Assembly: GCA_024734495.1 (NCBI GenBank)
Contig: JALMQS010000271.1
Coordinates: forward strand, 62,001-126,000
Reading direction: 5' to 3'
From: Forficula auricularia
Lineage: Eukaryota > Arthropoda > Insecta > Dermaptera > Forficulidae
DNA length: 64,000 nt
The notes below the pieces were generated by a model. It did not search any database and was not told where the DNA came from. It was given only the letters and a program-made list of their open reading frames with translations. Below are positions 1 through 9,823 of this stretch, in pieces; position 1 is the stretch's first letter; the number at the start of each line of letters is the position of its first letter. Made by a program: the position numbers and the translations under genes.

Positions 1-102
1 TCATTATTAAATTTTTATTTAAATAATTAATTTTTTGAGTCAAAATCAGTAATATTTACAATAATGCTTAAAATACAAAAACACATACGGCACATCAAGG
101 TA

Positions 103-481
103 CCGCGACATTTCATCCCCCGACAAAATATCCCCGACAAAATATTCCAAGGACAAAATATCCCAGGGACAAAATATCCCCCGGCATAATATCATCTGAC
201 AAAATATTCCCCAGTATAAGGGAGAATACAAAAGAGACACCGTGCACGACGATTGGCTGTTCGGTTTTCAATGTGTGTTTGATTAGGAAAAAATGGGAGC
301 CCCAAACACACCCCGCCCGGACTAAACTTTCGGAGGTTCGGTGAATATATATTAACCGAACCGGAGTCGATTTGCATTACTCATAAGTTTCACGCGAGGA
401 AGGGTTATTTTGTCATGAGATATTTTGTCGGGGAAATTTTTTTGTTGGGGAAATATTTTGTCGGGGGATGAAATGTCGCGG
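103..481. mobile_element. MITE with composite terminal inverted repeats (copy A)
   Basis: The ends are ccgcgacatttcatccc and its reverse complement. Just inside, the motif ccccgacaaaatat is repeated three to four times on each side in opposite orientation. The centre has a second inverted pair around tatata (ggttcggtgaat and its complement). No coding capacity. The matching copy at 16003-16395 shows it predates the duplication. Superfamily not recognised. Confidence 0.7.
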
Positions 482-827
482 AATCGTACATCAAACATAA
501 AGCTTAGTGAAGCCAGGACTTTTACAGAATGTGACGAACTTATATGAAAACGAGATATAAGTTTTTCAATGTTTCACCTCTTTAGAATTCGAAAGTTTTT
601 TTTGTTTTTATCAAGTATTTAGTATAAACGAAACTTTAAAAAATTGAAATTATTCAGTAGTTCCGGAGTAATCTTGATATCTTTAAAAGAAACCATGGTT
701 GTATAATTTTTAAGTTTTTATCTATACTATAATTCTGATCATCTTTATTGTTTACATTTTTGTCTTAAAATTAATATAAAAAATCTATTCTGAAATGCAT
801 ATGTTACCAGTTAACGATATTTTTTAC

Positions 828-975
828 CTTTATAATAATTAGGTGTTTTGAATTTATATTGAAAATATTTTGTCTCTATCTGGTTGATTTTAAAGCCAGA
901 TTCTTGGTAAATTTTACTTATATCTTCACATAGATTTTTTGAATCCTGAAATGGAGATATATGGTTCTTGTAATC
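828..975 (-). CDS. jhamt: JHAMT-like A, coding exon 4
   Basis: 148 bases, acceptor TTTTTTCAG, donor AAAG/GTAAAA, leaving phase 1. It begins DYKNHISPFQDSKN, the substrate-side ISPY/F segment of JHAMT, and ends TPNYYK. Confidence 0.85.
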
Positions 976-3900
976 CTGAAAAAACACAAACAAAAACATA
1001 TTAAATGAACAGGAAAGATGAAAATGAATGACCCTCTTTTCAAATTGCATAAAAAGAATTAAAATATATTTTTAATGCATGTATTTAAAAATACCCTCGC
1101 ACACACACACACACTAGGCAAACAACTACTAAATACCAGGTGGTGATCTGAGTTAGGGAAGAGGAGAGAGTCCAGAGGACATGTATAAGGTCGGCGGGGT
1201 GAGTGATGATCTTGGGTGGGTTTAGGGGGGGATAGGGTCAGTGGTTAGAGAAGGAGAGGAGAATATAGAGATTTTAACTAATTCTAAAAATTACGGAGGA
1301 CTTAACTTAAAATAGCAAAAACTGCAGAGCTAACCTGAGTGTATGGAGCCCATTTTTTATTTTTTGTTTGTTCTTTGTAAGCATCGAAGAGATAGGTATT
1401 GGTGACAAAAGAAAGTAGAATCTCTCCTCCAGATTCGAGCATTTGAATCAGATTACGAGCTACTTGGCTGAAACAATGAACATCATCTTCAGTACAAAAT
1501 ATTCTAAAAATTATTATAAAAGCAATTTTACAAAAAAAAACATAAAACTTTATAATATAACCCTTTTAGGTTATTTTGTTCAAAATGAAACATGACCCCC
1601 ATAATGTCATTAGAATATCTATCAAAGCATTGTAGCTCTTAAAATAATTTAATAGGAATTTACAAGTATCTACTTATTTATTCTGAAATCAAAAGTCCAA
1701 TTAAAATTCTAATCCAAATCTTACAAAGGGTTGAATTTTTTGTTTGCCGAAAATACAAAACTAATTAGAAAATATATTGTTTAAATTTACTTTTACTTTC
1801 TTGAACAATAAAATTAAAAATTTTATACGGGAAAGTACTCTAATCACTTTTGCTTCTTTTCAAAATAAAAATCAATTTATATTAGCATTCGAACGATACA
1901 AAAAAAATGCTACACGTTGACATACTACAATAAGTATATCTATAATAGAGAATCAAATCTTCCAATCTCATAATGACCCTTCAAAAGTCAAAAATGCACG
2001 AAAAATATGCAAAAAGTATTTAAGTAATAGGTATGTAATATCTGGTTCTTGAAGGATTATAAATGATTGCTATAAAAATATAGTTTTTATTAAAATAACA
2101 TATTTACAATATAATAAGTTCACAAATTAAATACTTTAGGTTAGACCACCAACTTTTCTAATTCGATTAGGAGAACATCAACCTAGACTTCATCAGTTCG
2201 ATTCCAGCAAGAAGCAAAATGAATTTATTTAATTAAAAAAAAAATCGGCCCCTCGGCTACAGAAACTGACAATCTCTGCTTCTACGATAGCTCGCGCACG
2301 CGCAGGACAAAAAATTCGTAACAAGCCACCATGAATCGTGAGAGGCAAAACAAGATTACCCCAGCAGGTAACCAATCCACCCACCCTCGAGTAGCAACCG
2401 GGCATTCGGATTCTGGGGGACCCAGACCATCACTAAATCAAGGAAGAAACAATGGAAGAATAACGCCAAAAATCCATACATACCTGGGCACCTTTAACAT
2501 CAACACCCTCATCAGGCCAGGAAAATTACATAGTCTGACCATGGAACTCGATAAACAAAAATCAAGATCCTGGCCTTGCAAGAAACAAAAGCTTTTCGTG
2601 ATCCCAAGGGTCCTAACGCAAACAAAAAATAAACTGCAACGGACCGTTGCTAAACTTTATCCAAATTCATTTGAAATATTAATATGTTTGTTCCTTTATT
2701 ATTAATCAGATATAACTTGCAATTTGTAGTTCATGTTGACATTAATTAAAAATAATTTTCATTTAATAGTCGAGGAATAACCATTCTACATTGGATTTTT
2801 GACATTTCGGTTTTTATTGGTAACCATTGCTGAAGACATGGAGGAATCGACTTAAAATAAAAAATAGCCATCGATTCTCATCTAATACTTGAGGAATAAC
2901 AATTCTACATTAGTTTTTTGACGTTTCGATTATTATTGGTAATCATTGCTGAAGACATGGAGGAATCGACATAAAATCAAAAATAACGATCGATTCTCAT
3001 CTAATACTAGAGGAATAACCTTATTGCATTCCATTTTTGATGTTTTGACTATTAATGGCAACCTCTACTGAAAACGTGGAAGAATCGACTTAAAATCAAA
3101 AATACTAAATTCTTTTATGCCAAACAACTCAAACTTGAGTTGAGAATTTATAAGTCCTTATTCTAATGCTTTTATCGTAACACAGATATAATTAACAAAA
3201 TAGGATATTCCATTAAGATAGACATGAAACAAATGTGTCGAGCAGTTAAATGCAAAAAATAAACATCAATGAAAAGTGAATATCCTAACAACATAAAAGT
3301 CCCTAAACAAAAGAGCCAAATTTATAGGTAAATACCATATTTACATATGTATGGACTTATTCCTTTAAATTGCTTAATATCTCGAAAGCTAAAAATGCTA
3401 TAGACAGTTTTCGAAATAAGGGGCTGCTGATATTTTTTATTCAGGTATACTGTGAAGAAATCTACACACTTTTTACTTGATTGCTATTGGTTCTATTTCG
3501 TTAAGTAATGGCCATCTGTTGAGAATTGACAAATTTCGAGCACTTATGAAGCAGAGAAGATCTAAGTATACCCTGAGGATATAATGCAGTATACTCCCTG
3601 AAAATTTCAAACGATTTTGAGTTGAAAGAAAAAAGTTCTGGCTATCTGAATATGACGATTTTTCAAAAATCTATCGGCTTTAGGTGTCCATAACATAACT
3701 AAATAAAAGCAATCAAATAAAAAGTAAGTAGATTTATTTAGAGTATACCTGAACAAAAAGTATCAGCTGCAGATCAAAACTCTACTTCGAAAACTGTAGA
3801 TATGACAGCATTTTAAAAATAGGCAAAGTTTCTCTGAAACAGTGGTATAGTTAGCAGTTCGCTGTGAAGCCGGACTTGAGTCTAAACCAATGACCAATTT

Positions 3901-6429
3901 TTATTTAATGTAGAAGGCTTACAGAGAAGAATGCCGCCTCAAACAAGTCTCTAAGTTATAAAGAAGGTGAGATATAAAATTTTGAAAATGACAGAAAAAT
4001 TGACTTTTTTCAAAATTCAAAAAATTCTCCAGCAGGCAAATTTATTCGAATTGTGATCAAATTTTCAGGATCATCTCCTTTTCTGATGTTCTTTCGAGTA
4101 AAAAATCGACATCAAAATTGGTGACCCACCTCCGCACAATTTCGTCGAAAAGTAATGAATCTGCCCATATATACCATATGTAAATTTATATTTGTAAGAG
4201 AACACTTTTCTGGAAAACTTGACCACTTCCTAGGAAACAAGTTTTTTTTTTTTTTTTTGTAAAATGTTTATTTTCTGTAATTCGAAAAAAATCGATTAAA
4301 ATTTTTTTTTGGTTCCTTGTTCGAGCGAGTACTAAAATGGTCAAATATTGACTTAATAGGGTATAAGTACATAATAAGTAGTTTACCGATGATTTTGAAC
4401 CCAATTCAGACAGTAGAAGGAAATAATTTTGTTGAATTTGTCGTCGATAGGGACTTTTTGTGCTCCAATATCGCCTTGGATATAAGAAATGCCTTTTCGC
4501 TTGGCATGATTGGCTATGGCGTATTCCACCATCGCAGAACTTATGTCCATGCCAACGATTTGCGACCACTTGCAAGGAATCTTATCTGCTATAATTCCTT
4601 CGGTATGGTTACCAGGGCCGGAGCCCACGTCAAGTATTCGATCGCCATCCTGCCAATTCAGTTCCTTAAACAGAAATGGAAAATTATCCTGTGTACCATC
4701 TATCAAAGCTTTATAATAAACAGTTTTTTTTTTAAGTTCATTAATAATATTCACAAATAAAAACATTTAACTAATGATTTGGAAATTGAACTTGGATAAT
4801 CCTGGCACATTCCGTCATTTATTGAAATCTTATCAAATTAAAAAAAAATATTTTTAATCAAGTGTTTATATAAATAGATATAAAAAAATATGTTTTTATA
4901 TCCCAGGCAAATTAGACTTCTGCGACCAATAAATATGCACAAGCTGTAAACAATTTTAATCGACGTTAGGCATCCCAAATAAGAGTTATATGAGTTACGG
5001 GCTAAACTGAACCAATTAAGATGAAATTGAAAAGTTTTTGTTTTGCCGAGAGTAGCAGAGTTGTTGATTCACAAAGAGAAACAAGAAAGATATCCTCTGC
5101 TTGATGCAAACAAACATACACACATATATATCGAAATGATATATCTGTATATATATATATTATTTATTTGTTTGATATATATGTGTGTATGTTTATTTGC
5201 ATCAAGCAGAGAACAACCTCTTTGTTTCTCTTTGTCAATTAAGATGAAACTTTGGCAATCTCATTTTTTAGCCAATTGGCAACTACTATGGGTGTCAGCA
5301 CTACAAAAATTCAAAGAGTGGTTCTTGTGAATGAGCATGCTTTTTAGTCAAGTTGGTAAAAATTGCTTATCTTAAACGATCGATTGTGGCTAAACGGCTG
5401 AACCAATTTAAACTTTTAAGTACGTTATTCGATGTACAAGATTGTGGAATTTTATTTTCGTAGAAGTTAAATTTTCCTTAGGACCCTCCTTCCCCCGCAC
5501 CACCCCACTACGCCTCTGGATCTTCACCTGAACCACGCACTCCACCCTGCACCGTCTCACCCCCATCATCCCCCGGACCCCATCCCTACAATCCCCGTGT
5601 CCCCGTGTATACAAAATTTGGTTGAGTTTGGTCCAAGAGCAAGAATTTTCATTTTTTGACCCCCCACCCCACTTTTCGGAAACGACGGAAACATACAAAC
5701 ACACAGACATACAGACAGGAATTTTGTTGAGGGTGTTTTCGTTCATAACTTTGCTTGAAAAGTGTGCAACCAAAATTTTGCATGATTTGGACCAAACTAG
5801 AAAAAACCTTAATTTTATATATATATATATTTCATTTTTCTTGTTTGTTTTTAGTTTGAAAATCTTATAATTTTAATTTTTTACCCCCCCCCCCCCCTTA
5901 ATTTTGGGTTCGATTTCAAATCTAATCATTTCTTAATTTCAATGCACCAAAACTACATGTGTAATTTCGTTTTGCTATTCACACTAGTTTTTTAGCTAGT
6001 GGATCCACATAAATTTGGTAACGTACTAATAGACATTTTGACAAAATAATTAATATGTCAAAACATGTAATTTTTTCAATATTTTTTTATCAAAATAATT
6101 TCAGCCGTCTTTGAGATATTTTGAAAAAAATAAGCAAAAAAACCATTTTTTTTTTCATGCACGATTACAATATTTGACCATAAAAACAAGGAGAAGGAGT
6201 ACCATCCAGTTTGAAAATATGCATGAAAAAAGCTAAATTTGTCAATTGATACTTCAGATTATCCTTAGTTTTCAATTATCTTTGCCCGTCTTCCCCGGCT
6301 TTAAACCGGATACTCGAGAGTACACTGTAATATAAAAATATTACTTACGTGAAAATATTCCTTTATAACTGTTTCGATTCCAACCTCCGCAATGGTGTTT
6401 GTAGAGACGTACTTTTCAGGATTATCCAT
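828..6429 (-). CDS. jhamt: Juvenile hormone acid methyltransferase-like gene, copy A (last exon outside window)
   Basis: JHAMT transfers a methyl group from S-adenosylmethionine to juvenile hormone acid or farnesoic acid in the cytosol, the late step of juvenile hormone synthesis. Coding exons on the minus strand are 6429-6349, 4688-4387, 1503-1335 and 975-828, with phases 0, 2, 0 and 1 agreeing at each junction. Residues 45-54 (ILDVGSGPGN) are SAM motif I, GMDIS at 73-77 is the next binding motif, and FYCLNWVQ at 118-125 is the JHAMT signature FYCLHWVQ. Exon 3 gives the GGEILLSF strand and exon 4 the ISPFQDS segment typical of the family. Copy A has Asn where copy B and most relatives have His in CLHW. 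No stop or frameshift is seen. The final exon, expected to read NPF...IP, is not in this copy before base 1. Family is clear; substrate is inferred. Confidence 0.85.
1335..1503 (-). CDS. jhamt: JHAMT-like A, coding exon 3
   Basis: 169 bases, acceptor TTTTTAG, donor CAG/GTTAGC. The first base completes the arginine of NHR. It then reads IFCTEDDVHCFSQ, followed by GGEILLSFVTN and KWAPYTQ. In copy B one residue differs (TEDY). Confidence 0.85.
2160..2626 (+). mobile_element. tRNA-headed LINE 5' fragment (copy A), frameshifted endonuclease start
   Basis: It begins in a tRNA-like segment whose B box reads gttcgattcc. The A-box half is deleted here but present in copy B. An ATG at 2331 opens a frame that reaches YLGTFNINTLIRPGKL, the start of an apurinic-type LINE endonuclease. 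One base later the frame slips, since the next phase continues ILALQETKAF. Nothing beyond the first strand of the endonuclease is present. Confidence 0.6.
2627..3150 (+). mobile_element. Element with three 119-bp internal repeats (present in copy A only)
   Basis: It begins with the hairpin gcaacggaccgttgc, holds three tandem units of about 119 bases (starting near 2770, 2889 and 3010, each with gaggaataac and gaagacatggagg), and ends in the palindrome ctcaaacttgag. Copy B at about 18580 has the empty site. An inverted copy lies at 25413-25830, and a lone end at 26780-26815. Type unknown. Confidence 0.65.
3160..4386. other. Intron 2 of JHAMT-like A: interspersed repeat, no gene
   Basis: About 3320-4190 recurs in copy B at 18770-19680 by duplication. 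Its right part (about 4040-4150) also recurs inverted at 58470-58620, so it is a dispersed repeat. No exon signals were found. Confidence 0.5.
4387..4688 (-). CDS. jhamt: JHAMT-like A, coding exon 2 (SAM-binding core)
   Basis: 302 bases from acceptor ACACAG to donor CG/GTAAAC. It enters in phase 0 (DNFPFLFKELNW) and leaves in phase 2. It holds SAM motifs I and II and the FYCLNWVQNHR signature. The open frame continues upstream to a methionine at 4766, but that part is intron: the acceptor fits the phase of exon 1 exactly. Confidence 0.88.
5040..5240. repeat. Inverted repeat with tcaagcagag arms and TA/CA core
   Basis: Arms of about 60 bases (cctctgcttgatgcaaacaa and complement) flank a tatata core. 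Half-elements of the same family occur at 39775-39870, 40300-40400, 42895-42985 and 48480-48530. Confidence 0.55.
5440..5835 (-). mobile_element. Helitron fragment in intron 1 of JHAMT-like A
   Basis: Shares the leader (aaaaccttaattttatatata) and C-rich inner part with the Helitrons at 21748-22070 and 53289-54051. The hairpin 3' end is missing, replaced by unrelated sequence. Confidence 0.5.
6349..6429 (-). CDS. jhamt: JHAMT-like A, coding exon 1
   Basis: Starts at ATG 6429-6427 and encodes 27 residues (MDNPEKYVS to KEYFH). It ends in phase 0 before the donor GTAAGTAA (6348-6341), a perfect consensus. The start is supported by a TATA box and initiator just upstream and by the family's short N-terminal helix. 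Confidence 0.85.
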
Positions 6430-6447
6430 TTCAAAGTAGGTACACAC

Positions 6448-6480
6448 TGAGCAGATGATTACTACCACTGGCTGTTTATA
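6448..6480 (-). promoter_or_regulatory. Core promoter of JHAMT-like A
   Basis: TATAAA reads 6480-6475 on the minus strand. The initiator TCAGTG (6450-6445) puts its A at 6448, 32 bases from the TATA box and 19 bases before the start codon. This matches the arthropod TCAGT initiator and standard spacing. A second TATATATA lies just upstream (6489-6482). Confidence 0.6.
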
Positions 6481-6717
6481 CTATATATAGAGGGAGATTT
6501 TCTGAGGGACTGCCCACTGGGGAGCTGGGATCTACATGGGATTGGGCGAATCCCCTCAACTCTCGCTTTGCTAATATCATTCTATTATACATTCTCATTA
6601 TTTCCCCTAATAGATAATTATATAATATACTTTTGAACTCGTCTGACCCTTAGGTGGGAGAAAATATTGAATTCGCTCAAGAATGGATAGTTGTAGAAAG
6701 ATTGTTCCATTCATAAG

Positions 6718-7024
6718 TACACACTGAGCAGATCATTACTACCACTGGTGCTCGGTAACTTCTTCCTTCAGTTAAAAGCTTTATTTTAATATTATTTTTA
6801 ATTTATAATTCTGATAAACATGTCGATTTTTATTTGAAAGCCGTTTTCAAATTAAAAAAAATACAAATATATATAATATTCGCTCACTGTACCCCCCCTC
6901 CCCCAACCTCTACCCCGCTCGACCCCACCCCGAAACCTCGTCCTACCCCCGGATCCCCCACCAATGCACCCCACTTCCTGCACCTGTTTCGATTTAACCA
7001 TATGATTCATTTTTATTCATTCAA
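6718..7024. repeat. Upstream repeat with second promoter-like box and C-rich tail (copy A)
   Basis: Begins with a 31-base near-copy of the JHAMT initiator region (6718-6748 versus 6441-6471, one mismatch). It then has gtgctcggtaact, also seen at 24110, and a C-rich stretch (6890-6960) ending at the duplication edge. Copy B carries the same at 22955-23265. Confidence 0.5.
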
Positions 7025-9650
7025 TTGATTTGGATAATGAAGCTTGGATCTGAGGTGACGTGGATTGCTCTTATAGCAATGGTTTGCTTAAATACTAGTT
7101 TCTTGATTGGTGGGCGTATCTCAGGGTAGTCTCTCTCAATGCTTGTTGCTGAAATTGATGGAATTTAAATAAGCTATGTTACTGAATTTAAGTAAAAAAT
7201 GAATTTAAATAATATAAAAATGCAAATAAAATAAAGGGATGGATGTCTGGTTTTCAATGATAATAAAGTTTTTTTTAATAGAGAATTATTTAAATTTTAA
7301 CTATGTAAATTTTTTTTTATCATTAATTGAAGTGAACAGAAATAGAATGGCTTGTTTAAGAAATATTATCTGAAGATGTTTACACTCCTGTAGGACCGAA
7401 TGTATAGGATAGCTTCTGGATTCTCTTCTGGTAGCAATTGCCTCCGTAGATAGTAACTCCTTCAAGAGATAGTCCAGACTTCCTTCCGTCACCTTGACAC
7501 CGATTTGTATTTCAGGTACCAATAAGTGGATGTATAGGTGCACCCGAATGGAATTCTCGGTGTCTGCTATGGATGGCCGGTGTTGAAAAGGTTTCAAGGA
7601 CCACGTTTGATTCTCTACTCGGAGCTAGTTGGCTCCAATTAATATATATATATATTGTATACAACCTCAAGATCTGGCCCGGTTAAGGGCAAAATTTCAA
7701 AAAAAATTAAAGTTTCGGGGCATTTTGAGATTTTTTGAAATAAAGGGTATTAAAAGGAAATTTTATTGGAATCCCAGACATTTTCTAAATTTAAAACAAA
7801 AATAATTAATAAATAGAAATTTCAGATGAAAAAATGATTATGTATTTGAAACAAATAATTTTCATATTGAATTTAAGTAATAATAGTATGAAATGTTTAA
7901 AATAAAAAATTAACTTGAAAAGGTTCTAAGCTCCAACTCGAAATTCAATGCTTTTGGAAATAATAAGAAAAAAAGATTATTGTATTTTTAAAAGGCACAT
8001 ATGTTTTATTTTTAATATAAAATAGAAATTTGTTAAAATAGATAAAAAGAAATGAGAGGAGAATGGATTGAAAATGGAGGGAGAGAATTCTCTTATCAAA
8101 AGTCCAGCTGAGCGGATGACCAAGAGAGAAAAAAGAGTAGATCTTAAAACTTGAAATAATATGCATCCGAATATAATTCAAAACTTTAAATAACCAACAC
8201 CTTAAAGTATAATTAAAGACGTTAAATAACCAACATGGAAGTATAATTAAAGACGTTAAATAACCAACAGGGAGATAATTCTAAACTTTAAATAACCAAC
8301 ACTTTAAGCTCCAGTTCCCTGAACTCCGGCTCCGACCAACAACCACGGAGGGAAATAGGCCTCAATTTGGGACCTGCTGGAACCTACTACACTGGGAAGC
8401 TTGTTGAACCTTGGGACGCCAGGGTGAAGTAGCATTCTCAAGCAATACTAAAAATTTCAATATTAAAATTTCAAATCATTTTTAAATTCAAAATTCAAAA
8501 TTGCAACATAAAATTTCTTTTTTTTTGATATCAATAAAATTTCTTTTGGTTTTAAAAATTAATGGGAGTTAGTCTACATTATTTTTATTTGTGTAACCCT
8601 GTGTGATCCTACCACTCTCACATTAGAATTAAGCTTTGAAATAGGAAAAAGACTGTAGGAAACCTCGAAGCGTCAACAGAAAGATAACCAAGCCCGTTGT
8701 AACCCTAATTTGGAAGCTCACTTGGACAGCTCAGACACCCCCCGCTTCCAAATTTATTTAACATCTATTAAGGGCAAGTGAGAAAACACAAGACCGATTT
8801 CATCTCTTGATCTGTGCGGGTTCTAAACCACGCAGAACTGCACGATCTTGAGGTGGATTGGTTCAAGATCGTGTTCAATATATATCGAGTGTCTCTGGAT
8901 AGAATGATAATTCGAGATGCTGCATAGAGATATATCGAATGATATATTGAGAGCATAGGATCAGAGTGCTCGAGAGGATTGATAAAGTTAGAATGCTTAT
9001 CAACGAGTCCTTTTCTTTGTGTCCGATTCGCCAAGTTTCTCCTTCTCCCATTCGTCTCTGTTCATTTTCAAGTATTGATTTTTTTTAAAAGTAAAATTAT
9101 AAATTGTTGATAGAGATTTTCTTTAGGAGACGGACTGGTAAAAATTGTTATTTATTTTTCCTCTGAAAATAAAAAGATTATTAAATAATTATCACCAAAA
9201 GCAATCCATTAATTTTCAATTTCTATGTAAATTTAAATTTGAATTTATTTTTAATGTTAAAGTTTGCTAAGTAATGTATATTTAGAACAATCTATATTTG
9301 AATGATTTTAATATTGAATTTATCTAATTAATTATTTATATTTGTTTAAGTAAAAAAATTTAATAAAAAGCTAAAAATGAAATAAAAATATTATTTCGAC
9401 CCTCTTGTACTAATTTGTCCTTTTGCAATTTCATTAATTATTTGGGTATACCCTTGGGTATATTCTAAACTTTTCAGGTAAATTATATTCCACCAATGAT
9501 ACTTAAGCAGAAGGCATCGCTTAGAATTACTTATATTTAAGTTGAATTTAAGATTTACAAAATTTAAATTGGGGCAAGCTGTGCTTTTGCCATAAGTACC
9601 TATCATTTGTCCAATTTGATTTCCCTGAAATGTTAGGCTATAGTCTCATA
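7025..9650. other. Spacer between the two JHAMT-like genes
   Basis: No recognisable gene. An unbroken minus-strand frame of 98 codons (7597-7301) and one of 88 codons (9034-8768) have no family I can name and may be transposon remnants. A tract of tatata lies at 7640. AATAAA on the minus strand at 9249-9244 is a possible poly(A) signal for gene B. Confidence 0.4.
8180..8312. repeat. Short tandem repeat, about 40-bp unit
   Basis: Three to four imperfect copies of a unit containing ttaaataaccaacac. Confidence 0.7.
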
Positions 9651-9653
9651 AGC

Positions 9654-9823
9654 TTAACTTAAATGAAGCACAATCATATTATAATCATATATAATTTCAT
9701 CACTCGAATTTTTTAATTCTTTTTCACTATATTCTAACATAATTTCCAATAAATTATTTAGATAATCCTCTTGCAATTCTTTAGGAATTTTTCTCACAAA
9801 TGGATTCACAGCACATAAGAAAT
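9654..9823 (-). CDS. jhamt: JHAMT-like B, terminal coding exon
   Basis: Acceptor TTTTAG at 9824-9825 follows a pyrimidine run. Entering in phase 1, as exon 4 requires, it reads DFLCAVNPFVRKIPKELQ, then an acidic helix, and ends YNMIVLHLS before TAA (9656-9654). The NPF...IP..L pattern is the JHAMT C-terminal signature. It is 6.9 kb from exon 4 because of the LINE in between. Confidence 0.8.

Larger units (their letters stand above)
1..7024. repeat. Segmental duplication, copy A (contains JHAMT-like gene A)
   Basis: This stretch matches 15902-23265 nearly base for base, in the same orientation. The match covers exons, introns and more than 500 bases upstream of the promoter. It starts before the window, since base 1 equals base 15902, and ends sharply after ttcattcaattg at about 7024. 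Differences are insertions in one copy only: a 0.5 kb element at 2627-3150 in A, and about 1.2 kb at 19830-21075 plus a LINE tail near 21390 in B. Those insertions are younger than the duplication. Confidence 0.9.

Noticed and set aside
2760..3110. Hammerhead cores in the 119-bp repeats (ctgaaga motif)
   Set aside because: CTGAAGA is present, but no GAAA after a stem II; only the first half of the core occurs.
4186..4575. Other frames overlapping JHAMT exon 2
   Set aside because: Shadows of the true exon in other frames, repeated at 21073-21449.
4689..4766. N-terminal extension of JHAMT exon 2 (frame starting MFLFVN)
   Set aside because: The ACACAG acceptor at 4689-4693 fits the phase of exon 1 and family alignment; the extension is intron and absent in copy B.
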